A DNA stretch of 17,500 bases, from assembly GCF_000499385.1 (NCBI RefSeq), contig NW_013652138.1, forward strand, positions 52,501 to 70,000, given 5' to 3'. A program made the translations under genes and the position numbers. Origin of the DNA: Eimeria necatrix. Taxonomy: Eukaryota; Apicomplexa; Conoidasida; Eucoccidiorida; Eimeriidae. Of this stretch, positions 11,918 to 16,682 are shown piece after piece (the first letter of the stretch is position 1; each line of letters starts with the position of its first letter). The notes beneath the pieces were generated by a model. That model made no database searches. It saw only the letters and a program-made list of their open reading frames with translations, and was not told the origin of the DNA.

Positions 11918-12375
11918 AGGAACGAGTCTGCTGGTCTTTGGTGGTTATTTATTTTTTCGTTTTTGGGCATTGGCTCTCTTTGGCTGATTTCTCGACTCAT
12001 TTTAAGAAGAAGGAGGGGCCCCCGAAAACGCCCTCAGGTCAGCAGCAAAGCCCCAAAATAGGCACAACCCATGCATGCATGCATCCCAGGGCATTCTGTC
12101 TGCATGCATACATTCATTTTGGGGGCTTCCTCTCTGCATGCATGCTTGCGATCTAAAGGTATTATATGTGTACATTTGTATGCATGCATGCATTCACGTT
12201 TGGGGCTTTCTCTTCGCATGCATGCATGCATGCATGCATGCACGCATGCATGCATTTTGGGGCTTTCTTTTGCATGCGTGGGGCTTTTGATGTGCAGAGA
12301 GACACGGAGTTTGGCCGCTTCGATTTGCTGAGGCTGGACGAGCGCCACTCTTCTGATTTCGATGATGACGTCTAG
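1..12375 (+). CDS. Large multi-exon gene for a predicted type I membrane protein, 5' truncated
   Basis: Predicted exons: 1-24, 170-252, 477-532, 927-1076, 1953-2430, 2668-2760, 3327-3420, 3785-3888, 4099-4505, 4779-4864, 5082-5170, 5869-6103, 6449-6602, 7030-7128, 7371-7435, 7526-7619, 7873-7973, 8318-8503, 8718-8795, 9325-9422, 10047-10170, 10658-10720, 10972-11528, 11920-12037, 12298-12375. All introns are GT-AG and every junction keeps frame; the sum is 3714 nt, 1237 codons plus TAG. The start lies left of the window. The product is a long ectodomain with recurring strand-like segments (LLDAGEHSLKVSVE, LPGGDYILKFVIYD, DPGRFVLRIADDHF), three AEVGxNF-type motifs (one degenerate), two CSAF motifs and Gln/Ala/Ser runs. 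A single transmembrane helix, a basic stop-transfer stretch and an acidic tail follow. I infer a secretory-pathway or surface protein with tandem beta-sandwich-like modules. The family is not recognised. Least certain are exons 1-24 and 170-252 and the extent of 1953-2430. Confidence 0.82.
170..252 (+). CDS. Internal exon with poly-Ala run
   Basis: It follows a T-rich tract and the acceptor ttgctgcag. It reads RCVALAIDARLQQRE, then about eleven Ala from GCA codons. All frames stop in the AAACCCT array at 305-345, so the donor must lie before it. The only suitable GT is the weak gtggct at 253, and its phase (2) fits the next exon. Confidence 0.5.
305..605. repeat. Telomere-type AAACCCT/TTTAGGG arrays in two introns
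   Basis: AAACCCT units at 305-345 and 541-590 alternate with TTTAGGG units at about 402-463 and 588-604. They flank exon 477-532 in both orientations and could form hairpins. Confidence 0.95.
477..532 (+). CDS. Internal exon
   Basis: Acceptor tcgcag at 471-476 and donor CAG|gtacct at 533. It reads VTEDAQFVLDTKYGVPTS and ends with one base that joins GA of the next exon as Gly. It is flanked on both sides by telomere-type arrays. Confidence 0.7.
606..926. repeat. CTG-rich intron sequence
   Basis: Nearly continuous (CTG)n with short interruptions and CCCCCCC patches, ending in the acceptor at 924-926. Long open frames here are Leu, Ala, Cys or Gln homopolymers and are not taken as genes. Confidence 0.85.
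927..1076 (+). CDS. Internal exon with first AEVG-like motif
   Basis: The acceptor is the end of a (CTG)n run (ctgctgcag). It reads GHHLLRLSVPRRSLLKLSV, then LVVYPEGQPAAVLAEAYGDL. The PAAVLAEAYGDLF stretch resembles PSVVYAEVGSNF and PSFVLAEVGYNF in later exons. The donor (ATGG|gttaggg) is the first unit of a TTTAGGG array. Phase 1 at the end. Confidence 0.8.
1077..1887. repeat. Intron with telomere-type arrays and nested duplications
   Basis: TTTAGGG arrays at 1077-1130, 1219-1285 and 1387-1437, then AAACCCT arrays at 1577-1643, 1738-1790 and 1843-1887. Between them lie duplicated spacers: 1281-1330 repeated at 1434-1483, 1527-1580 at 1689-1742, and a block near 1650 repeated near 1791. Confidence 0.92.
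1953..2430 (+). CDS. Long internal exon with Gln and Ala runs
   Basis: Acceptor gtgctgcag. After RGL and nine Gln it reads LSLPQLRQAALNAFNTTFDA, SMFLPKS, a long Ala/Val/Thr run from GCT/GTT codons, LL and ten Gln, then LYSWRVGCAGVYRQLGADGV and a Pro/Ser-rich end. Donor AGCAG|gtgaag fits consensus and phase. GVYRQL comes from the dispersed GGTGTACRNACA-type repeat. The exon could instead be split by a second small intron starting at 2290 (gtacag) and ending at a tttgcag acceptor near 2391. Confidence 0.65.
2431..2667. repeat. Intron of AAACCCTTTTT-type repeats and a CTG run
   Basis: Several diverged copies of an AAACCCTTTTTCGCGGTTT-like unit, an inverted repeat at 2445-2485, and a (CTG)n run from about 2620 to the acceptor. 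Confidence 0.8.
2668..2760 (+). CDS. Internal exon
   Basis: Acceptor is the CAG ending a run of CTG units. It reads LRVEVSLQPAWLPLRLELHR, then REEEGLRKAP. Two bases (GT) remain and join G of the next exon as Val, across donor gtaatt at 2761. Confidence 0.78.
2762..3312. repeat. AT-rich intron of TTTA/AATT repeats
   Basis: Almost pure TTTAATT and TTTATTT repeats, with a T/C-rich stretch at 3065-3210. No coding signal seen. Confidence 0.85.
3327..3420 (+). CDS. Internal exon with G-D-Y strand motif
   Basis: Strong T-rich acceptor (ctttttcag). It reads AVSEYTENRILLLSRD, then LPGGDYILKFVIYDQ, a strand pattern that recurs in this protein. Donor gttcga at 3421 is weak. Phase 0. Confidence 0.78.
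3427..3779. repeat. TTTAGGG arrays in one intron
   Basis: Three arrays (3427-3462, 3549-3602, 3713-3779) separated by about 90-110 bp of unique sequence. All are in the same orientation, and the last touches the acceptor. Confidence 0.93.
3785..3888 (+). CDS. Internal exon
   Basis: Acceptor gtgcag sits directly at the end of a TTTAGGG array. It reads LGENNSALLNAVRAELLEVP, then DLLPVEPLPRSFNS, in phase 0 from the previous exon. Donor TCCAG|gtgcgc at 3889. Confidence 0.75.
3908..4080. repeat. (TGCA)n intron array
   Basis: TGCATGCA tracts at 3911-3920 and 3998-4063, flanked by GCCCCAAAACG and CGTTTTGGGGC blocks. The whole intron (3889-4098, 210 nt) has no stop in the gene's frame. Confidence 0.92.
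4099..4505 (+). CDS. Internal exon with long poly-Gln and poly-Ser runs
   Basis: Acceptor gctgcag. It reads GWLANPDVPIYATSVFGFHK, about 22 Gln with one Leu, AVVRSSLHVSKPTVLRVAAE, PALASDGQLKIQIFP, about 18 Ser (AGC), then GKELVPVAEAANNNLFALLQ and PGAYSLAFEGSEPFLTTI. PGAYSLAF matches the recurring strand pattern. One CAG tract is read as Gln and the other as Ser. Donor G|gtgcct at 4506. Confidence 0.8.
4511..4764. repeat. Intron with AAACCCT, TGCATGCA and GGGGCCCC blocks
   Basis: An AAACCCT array (4511-4560), a GCCCCAAAACC block with TGCATGCA at about 4572-4632, and a G/C-block run of GGGGCCCC type at 4676-4757. Confidence 0.85.
4779..4864 (+). CDS. Internal exon
   Basis: Acceptor gctgccag, chosen because the phase then fits. 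It reads VSLPSPIPEEFESEQLVFGV, then EFGAIKET. Donor ACG|gtaatt runs straight into a TTTAGGG array. Confidence 0.72.
4867..4920. repeat. TTTAGGG array
   Basis: About seven units starting directly after the donor of exon 4779-4864. Confidence 0.93.
5082..5170 (+). CDS. Internal exon with AEVGSNF motif
   Basis: Acceptor tgcatgcag. It reads GELLSLPLRLSSPSVVYAEV, then GSNFVVDFV. It ends at a consensus donor (CCG|gtgagt, 5171) with two bases completing Arg in the next exon. The PSVVYAEVGSNF motif recurs at 8718. Confidence 0.85.
5364..5624. repeat. (GCTA)n array with diverged units
   Basis: A pure tract at 5364-5410 grades into GGCTAGCT, GGTTGGCT and similar variants. It shares the intron 5171-5868 with a (TGCA)n array. 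Confidence 0.93.
5709..5862. repeat. (TGCA)n array
   Basis: TGCATGCA tracts at 5725-5761 and 5778-5860. GGGGCATTGCATGC precedes them near 5700 and CGTTTGGGGCTTTGCATGC lies at about 5839-5857, just before the acceptor at 5868. Confidence 0.92.
5869..6103 (+). CDS. Internal exon with Ala and Gln runs
   Basis: Acceptor gtttcag after a (TGCA)n array. It reads VGIEVAEGLWLGEQRGPQNA, LKLLLDAGEHSLKVSVET, nine Ala, nine Gln, then EQQEQLHLMQQHDRKALLEQ and AQ. Donor CAG|gtcagc at 6104 is followed by a (GCTA)n intron. Phase 0 at the end. Confidence 0.82.
6119..6306. repeat. (GCTA)n array
   Basis: Several pure GCTAGCTA tracts separated by short insertions; a CTG run at about 6384-6447 completes this intron. 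Confidence 0.92.
6449..6602 (+). CDS. Internal exon with first CSAF motif
   Basis: Acceptor is the end of a (CTG)n run. It reads ASECLYFSLHLAVYSLSSKR, then KPENILEECSAFGALPLPAD and LNSANGGSSSL. The two Cys may pair; this is inference. The ECLYF...CSAF arrangement resembles ESCLLF...CSAF across exons 7873 and 8318. Donor G|gtcctg at 6603. Confidence 0.82.
6604..7027. repeat. Intron of CTG and ATTT repeats
   Basis: CTG/TTG-rich sequence to about 6865, then pure (ATTT)n tracts from 6930 to the acceptor. Confidence 0.9.
7030..7128 (+). CDS. Internal exon
   Basis: Acceptor ttattag ends an ATTT array. It reads GPLDSDGRAVIRTKAVLHSG, then NAANHRIAIKTH. The donor G|gtaaac is the first unit of an AAACCCT array. 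Confidence 0.8.
7371..7435 (+). CDS. Internal exon
   Basis: Acceptor acttgcag, donor GCG|gtaggt. It reads KDLLIKVGTFVEDQTRSIGM then A. It continues the strand-rich block from the previous exon (IAIKTHGKDLLIKVGTF). Confidence 0.85.
7526..7619 (+). CDS. Internal exon
   Basis: Acceptor ctgctgcag. It reads LQDGAAQNVEALHDWTVGGG, then HRERIYRLRPS. The donor C|gtaggg is the start of a TTTAGGG array. The intron before it is the shortest in this gene (90 nt). Confidence 0.82.
7873..7973 (+). CDS. Internal exon
   Basis: Acceptor gtttcag. It reads DDAAFHLVLSGDGESCLLFD, then LFIQSIPYGELDQ. Donor CAG|gtgcgt at 7974. Confidence 0.85.
7974..8317. repeat. Pyrimidine-rich intron with a palindrome
   Basis: The palindrome GGTGTACGTACACC lies at 7989-8002. 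A T/C-rich tract follows, with repeated TTTTAAACCCTTTTT-like units, and ends in the acceptor at 8317. Confidence 0.8.
8318..8503 (+). CDS. Internal exon with second CSAF motif
   Basis: Very strong T-rich acceptor (ttattttcag). It reads MTDCSAFNAPAVSVADFFKP, AVVAAAAALSNAGGPQQVVS, PLQPMVQSQEGFLKTIEFEV and SE. The ATG is internal, not a start. Donor GAG|gtgatt at 8504. Confidence 0.85.
8652..8702. repeat. AAACCCT array
   Basis: About seven units in intron 8504-8717; the rest of the intron is AT-rich or unique. Confidence 0.93.
8718..8795 (+). CDS. Internal exon with AEVGYNF motif
   Basis: Acceptor gcgcgcag, consensus donor GCA|gtaagt. It reads PSFVLAEVGYNFLGSHVEMD, then LVTGDA, a clear relative of the exon at 5082. 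Confidence 0.87.
8800..9313. repeat. AT-rich intron: AAAAT, AATTA and ATTT arrays
   Basis: An AATAAAATAAAA tract at 8805-8870, mixed AATTA repeats, then (ATTT)n at 9080-9118 and 9240-9312. Confidence 0.9.
9325..9422 (+). CDS. Internal exon
   Basis: Acceptor taattcag. It reads KQPQTVATAELDFLHAGNHP, then VNVRQWLATHVD. Its donor GGACCC|gtaagt at 9423 has two intact downstream duplicates and one decayed duplicate in the following intron. Confidence 0.85.
9412..9866. repeat. Four tandem copies of an exon-intron boundary
   Basis: The block GGACCCGTAAGTTTAATT at 9417 recurs at about 9576 and 9739 and, as GGACCCCTAAGTTTAATT, at 9855. (AATT)n tracts separate the copies. Confidence 0.9.
9978..10046. 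repeat. (CTG)n run ending in an acceptor
   Basis: A CTG tract with a few interruptions; its terminal CTGCAG is the acceptor of exon 10047-10170. Confidence 0.88.
10047..10170 (+). CDS. Internal exon
   Basis: Acceptor is the end of a (CTG)n run. It reads GRFVLRIADDHFAAEFLHKE, then EKCFPFQFFFHVHSLESKGF and Q. Donor CAG|gtgtac lies inside a GGTGTACATACACC palindrome. Confidence 0.85.
10171..10657. repeat. AT-rich intron with AATT and ATATTT arrays
   Basis: It begins inside the palindrome GGTGTACATACACC (10170-10183). AATT repeats follow at 10222-10300 and an ATATTT/CATATT array at about 10483-10580. Confidence 0.85.
10658..10720 (+). CDS. Internal exon
   Basis: Acceptor gcatgcag, donor TTG|gtaatt. 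It reads PSVVAIHPDPSVPIKKGQDL then L, a start resembling the PSVVYAEV motif. Confidence 0.83.
10721..10971. repeat. Intron of AATT repeats and a CTG run
   Basis: AATTAAAT repeats at 10721-10800, diverged ATTTAAA units to 10885, then (CTG)n with GCTG interruptions at 10904-10971. Confidence 0.88.
10972..11528 (+). CDS. Longest exon, with GVYVHP palindrome and poly-Gln runs
   Basis: Acceptor is the end of a (CTG)n run; an in-frame acceptor a few CTG units either way is possible. It reads LLLRLSEPPAMEEGSLAAKG, ALRLLGASGVYVHPAAQVKL, DSNEEAAAEGGLVWSFYFPA, then ATLQIDMKAANGVPFSFEWL, several Gln/Leu runs, a Pro-rich loop and IDTVGFVKPERDVVIDPY. GVYVHP is encoded by an exact GGTGTACGTACACC palindrome. 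Donor AG|gttagt at 11529. This is the membrane-proximal ectodomain. Confidence 0.85.
11529..11919. repeat. CTG-rich intron
   Basis: Several long (CTG)n tracts with interruptions; a CTGCGTCGACRCA block occurs twice (about 11809 and 11858). The intron ends in the acceptor of the transmembrane exon. Confidence 0.85.
11920..12037 (+). CDS. Transmembrane exon
   Basis: Acceptor (ctg)nctgcag. In the frame set by the upstream exon it reads NESAG, the hydrophobic LWWLFIFSFLGIGSLWLI, then SRLILRRRRGPRKRPQ. The basic residues after the helix fit a stop-transfer signal with the C terminus in the cytosol. The other two frames are also hydrophobic because the DNA is T-rich, but only this frame joins the exons on both sides. 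Donor CAG|gtcagc. Confidence 0.82.
12046..12285. repeat. (TGCA)n arrays with GGGGCTTT blocks
   Basis: TGCATGCA tracts at about 12069-12083, 12101-12108, 12135-12144, 12180-12192 and 12217-12255. Each has a GCCCCAAAA, GGGGGCTTCC or GGGGCTTT block beside it. Confidence 0.9.
12298..12375 (+). CDS. Last exon, acidic cytosolic tail and stop
   Basis: Acceptor gatgtgcag after a (TGCA)n intron. It reads RDTEFGRFDLLRLDERHSSD, then FDDDV and TAG at 12373-12375. The tail has no canonical ER-retrieval signal. Confidence 0.82.
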   Translation, partial: RDTEFGRFDLLRLDERHSSDFDDDV

Positions 12376-12460
12376 CTGCTGCTGCTGCTGCTGCTGCAGT
12401 TAGTGCTGCAGTTGATGACGTCTAGCTGCTGCTGCTGCTGCTGCAGTTAGTGCTGCAGTT
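12364..12460. repeat. Tandem duplication over the stop codon
   Basis: GATGACGTCTAG followed by (CTG)n and CAGTTAGTGCTGCAGTT occurs at 12364-12413 and again from 12414, with a slightly shorter CTG run in the second copy. Confidence 0.92.
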
Positions 12461-12683
12461 GCTGCAGCTGCGGCTGCAGTTGGCGCTGCTGCAGCTGCTA
12501 CTGTAGCTGCTGGTGCATTTCGCGCCTCCGCTGCAGCTGCTGCTGCAGCTGCTGCTGCTGCTGCAGTTAGCGCTGCTGCTGCAGCTTCTGCTGCAGCAGC
12601 AGCTGCTGCTGCGTTTGTATCTCCTACCGCCCTTTGCTTCTGCTTTTCTTGTCTTTGTCTTTTTACTTCATCGTGGCTTCTAT

Positions 12684-13015
12684 GGGGCCCCCAAAGAGCC
12701 TCTTAAAGACCCCTTGGGGGCCCCTTGGGGGCCCCTTGGGGGCCTCTTGGGGGCCCCTTGGGGGCCTCTTGGGGGCCCATTGGGGGCCCCATTAGGCGGC
12801 TGTCAGGGGATTCTTGGGGGCCCCATAAGAGGCCCCTTGGGGGCCCTTTAAGAGGCTTCTTGGGGGCCCCCTGAATGCTCCTTGGGGTCCCCTTGAGGCA
12901 TCGTTTAAGGGCCCTTTGGGGGCCCTTTGGGGGCCCCGTGGGGGCCCCTGGGGGGCCCCTTGGGGCCTCGTGGGGGCCCCTTGGGGGCCCCTTGGGGCCC
13001 CTTGGGGGCCCTCGT
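12684..13015. repeat. GGGGGCCCCTTG-type G/C block array
   Basis: About 25 diverged copies of a 10-13 bp unit such as GGGGGCCCCTTG. Collagen-like Gly/Pro frames across it on the - strand are repeat translations. A shorter relative lies at 4676-4757. Confidence 0.92.
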
Positions 13016-13609
13016 TGGTGGGTTTTGTCGGCCTTGAGTTCTGGGTTGACGCGTTGTGTTAGAGAAGTTGATTTGGCCAAGAGTTGCTGCTGCTTTATAA
13101 TGGTCTTTTATGGATTTCGGAGGAGAAAAAAGAAATAAAATTAAATAAAAGGCAATTAAAAGGGAAAAAGAAAGAAAATAAAAGTAATTAAAAGGCAGCT
13201 GAAGACTTTTCATTCTTTTGGGGCTTCGGCTCTGAGGGGCCTCCGGGTGTATAGGCAGCTCCGGTGTCTGTACACCTCAGGCTGTTTTATCTTGCAGCAG
13301 CAAAGGGGCCCGGAAACTTCTTTATGTGGTTTATTTGCGCGCCAAACGCGAAACAAATTATTTAATTTAATTATTTAATTTAATTATTTAATTTTTTAAT
13401 TTAATTTATTATTTATTTATTTAATTCCGATGTTTATTTCGCTCATTTCTGATTTGGCATTTTAATTATTATTTAGTTTCAATTCAGCATTTAAATGTTC
13501 TATTACTCTATTGTTATTGCTTTTCATTCATTTTATTTTATTTTCCTCTTCCACACCAAAGGGATATAAGAGAGCCTCATTGCTGCCGCGGCAACTGATG
13601 CTGTGTCCA

Positions 13610-13640
<31 letters not shown>

Positions 13641-13850
13641 CCGGCCGCAGCAGCAGCAACAGCAGCAGCAAAACTGAGCTGCTGCTGCTGCGCTTGAAGT
13701 CCGCGCCTCTTTTTGGCTAGCACGCGAATTAAGTGCACTTTGAAGTGTTAGCTTTCTCTTAAAACGAAATATTTTGGCAAATAAAAGAGCTTTTAAAAGC
13801 ATTTGGGTCTTTATTTTGTTTAAATGCAAATAAAAGCACTCCCTGCAGCC

Positions 13851-13934
13851 AGCGAGCTGCCTATACACCCCAGCGAGCTGCCTATACACCCCAGCGAGCT
13901 GCCTGTACACCCCAGCGAGCTGCCTATACACCCC
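13851..13934. repeat. 21-bp tandem repeat, four copies
   Basis: AGCGAGCTGCCTATACACCCC repeated at 13851, 13872, 13893 and 13914, with one T-to-G change in the third copy. On the - strand it reads GVYRQLA, the same hexamer (GVYRQL) seen in exon 1953-2430. Confidence 0.93.
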
Positions 13935-14051
13935 AGCTGTGCATGCACGCATGCATGCGCCGCCGGGGCGGCGTTATTGGCGGAATTTGTGGCAAAAAGC
14001 GGGAATAAAGTCGCCAAGAATGCAAATAAATGGAAATAGAAATAATAAAAG

Positions 14052-14308
14052 TCAAACGAAGCAGATCCCGGCGACAAAACGGCGAGGTGCGCGTACACCT
14101 GGGCGCTGTACGTACACCCGAGGTGTCAGTGCGCGCAGCTCAGGTGTACGTACACCCCAAAAAACGCTCAAAATCTCGCGTTCAAAATCGACCAAGGAGT
14201 TGTTCCCATTTTTTCCAAAGCCGGCGCCTCCGCCGCCGCCAGCGACTCCGCTGCAGCAGCTAGCCACAACCCCAAACACACTCTCAGCGCCCGCGCCCAC
14301 GCCGCTGG
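14052..14308 (-). CDS. Second gene, possible last exon
   Basis: Acceptor ctaggcag at the end of the (GCTA)n array. It reads ASGVGAGAESVFGVVASCCS, a Gly run, FGKNGNNSLVDFEREILSVF, then WGVRTPELRALTPRVYVQRP and on to TGA at 14052-14054. The last 35 or so residues come from GTGTACGTACAC-type palindromes. The exon could instead be spliced out at one of their gtgtac donors, so the stop is provisional. Confidence 0.5.
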
Positions 14309-15025
14309 CTGCCTAGCTAGCTAGCTAGCTAGCTACCTAGCTAGCTAGCTAGCTAGCTAGCTAGCTATAAAGGGATAGATGGATGGAGAGCTAGCTAGCT
14401 AGCTAGCTAGCTATAAAGGGATAGATAGATGGAGAGCTAGCTAGCTAGCTGGCTAGCTAACTAGCCAGAAAGACGGATAAGCAGGTGGATGGATGGGAAA
14501 AGAGGTAGACATATACGTGGGCAGATGGCTAGCTAGCTAGCTAGCTATTTCGCTAGCTAGCGAGCTGGTTAGACGGATAGATAAACAAACGGACAGACAG
14601 CTACCTCGACAGTTAGTCAGACGGCTAGTAGCCAGCTAGCTATCTGGCTAGCTAGCTGGCTAGCTAGCTAGCTAGCTAGCTAACTAGCCACAACATAGAC
14701 AACTCGCGAAGCCCCTAATCTATGTACTGAACTATTTAGCTGGCCAGCTGGCCAGCCAGCTAGCTAGCTGACCAGCTAGCTGGCTAACCAGCTAACCAGG
14801 AAGCTAATTAGCTAGCTACCTAGCTAGCCAGCTAGCTGGCTAACCAGCTAACCAGCTAGCTAAGTAACTAACCTAGCTAGCTAGCCAGCTAGCTAGCCAA
14901 CTAGCTAGCCAGCTAACTAGTCTTTTCTGTTTACCTTCTAGGAAGTTCTGAACCGTCTCCCGCAGTGCCTGCAAGTTGCCCGTGTTATACCATGAGTCCA
15001 AAGTGGAGCGAGCGAGTCGAGCCTG

Positions 15026-15087
<62 letters not shown>

Positions 15088-16619
15088 GCATGACGAACGG
15101 CAGCAACAGCAGCGGGAGCAGAAGCAACACCGTCAGAGGCAGCAGCTGCAGCGCAGATTAGGTCCTAAAAACCGAAGCAGCAGCAGCTGCTGCTGCTGCT
15201 GCAGCAGCAGCAGCGCGCGAAAAGAAATAAATGAAAAGAAAGAAGCAATCAAATTAAAAGTCTTACCCGCCTAACTGCTTGAAAAGCAAAACAGTGATGC
15301 AGCGCAACATCGCGGCCAACTGCGGGGTCCACGTCGAAGCGGATTAGCTGCTGCTGCTGCTGCTGCAGCTGCTGCTGCTGGTGCAGCAGCAGCAGCTGCT
15401 GCTGGTGCTGCTGGTGGTCCCCCAGTGCAATGCGTTGTCTACACAGGAAAAGAAAACAAAAAATAAAAAATTCAAAAGATCTAAAAGCAATTCTGTTGAT
15501 TAATTAGTCTTTTATTTAAAACTTATTAAACGTTTAAAAATAATAAAACTTTTATTTGAAATTCATTTAGAACTTGCACATTAAAAGTAATAAAATCAAA
15601 TTTTAAAAATAAAATTATTTCCAAGTTCGGAATTTATTTTTCCTTTTTTACTTCAACTTGCATGCGTATTTCGAAAGGTATAATTAATGGATTTGTTTAC
15701 TTATTAGAAAAACAAATAATAAAACTATATTCATTTTATTTAATTATTTTATTTTTATTTTGATTAAATATAATAATCTATTATTAGATTTGGGCCAAGT
15801 TGCCTTTTTAAACGGCAACTTAATTAATTTAATTCAAATTTTAATTTTAAATAAATAATTAAACTTACGTTTTTAGCGGCAAAGCCAAAACAATTGTGTC
15901 GGGACCCTTAGACGCCCTCACCTAAAAAGCCCCAAACGCATGCATGCATGCATGCATGCATGCATTGGTGCATGCATTGGTGCATGCATGCATGCATGCA
16001 TGCATTGGTGCATGCATTGGTGCATGCATGCATGCATGCATGCAGATACTGGAAACGGAGCCCCCTTCAAACCCTAAACCCTAAACCCTAAACCCGAAAC
16101 GGCTGTTCAAACGCAAGAACGATGCAAAACCGCAAACCCTAAACCCCAAACCCTAAACCCTAAACCCTAAACCCTAAACCCTAAACCCTGAGGGGCTTTA
16201 CCGCGACGCGATCGAGAGACTGTTCAATAGTGGCTTTCTCGGACGCAGCAGGATCTTTAATTTTATTTATTTTAATTCTTCCATTTTCATCAAAACTTAT
16301 AAAGTCTTTCGGATAACGCAGCTCCAGCACGCCTGCAAACACCTCCCGCAATCTTAGGGTTTAGGGTTTAGGGTTTAGGGTTTAGGGTTTAGGGTTTGGA
16401 GGCTAGAATTCACGGCTCCGGGTTTGAAGTTTAGGGTTTAGGGTTTGGGGGCTACGGGTTCGGCGCCTAGCAAGAAGAACCTTTAGGGTTTAGGGTCTAG
16501 GGTTTAGGGTTTAGGGTTTAGGATCTCACTGTCATCTATTGTGAAAGTTGCCGGAATTTTGACTTTGGCTTTTGCGGCTCTCACTGGGTCTTTTTCTAGA
16601 GGCACTGCCCTGCCAGTCT

Positions 16620-16682
<63 letters not shown>

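Larger units (their letters stand above)
12376..14051. other. Convergent intergenic or 3'-terminal region
   Basis: No gene is supported. In order: CTG/CAG-rich DNA to 12640, a GGGGCCCC array, an AAAATTAAA-type stretch (13120-13200), two palindrome-like elements at 13244-13281, AT-rich DNA (13340-13560), a CAG island (13610-13690), a 21-bp tandem repeat and a short TGCATGC tract (13940-13957). The 3' UTRs of both genes probably lie here, but no poly(A) signal can be assigned with confidence. Confidence 0.6.

Noticed and set aside
1..12375. Identity as tripeptidyl peptidase II, a nodal modulator or a gp210-type nucleoporin
   Set aside because: The general layout (strand-rich lumenal part, single helix) recalls some of these, but no specific motif or alignable stretch could be seen by eye.
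12703..13213. Collagen-like Gly-Pro-rich - strand frames
   Set aside because: They are produced by the GGGGCCCC-type array; no splice sites or non-repetitive coding flank them.
13511..13720. Small + strand gene with poly-Ser
   Set aside because: The open frame is mainly AT-rich DNA plus the CAG island; no convincing non-repetitive protein segment or splice partner was found.
13851..13934. CRISPR-like array
   Set aside because: The units are directly adjacent without spacers, and the genome is eukaryotic.
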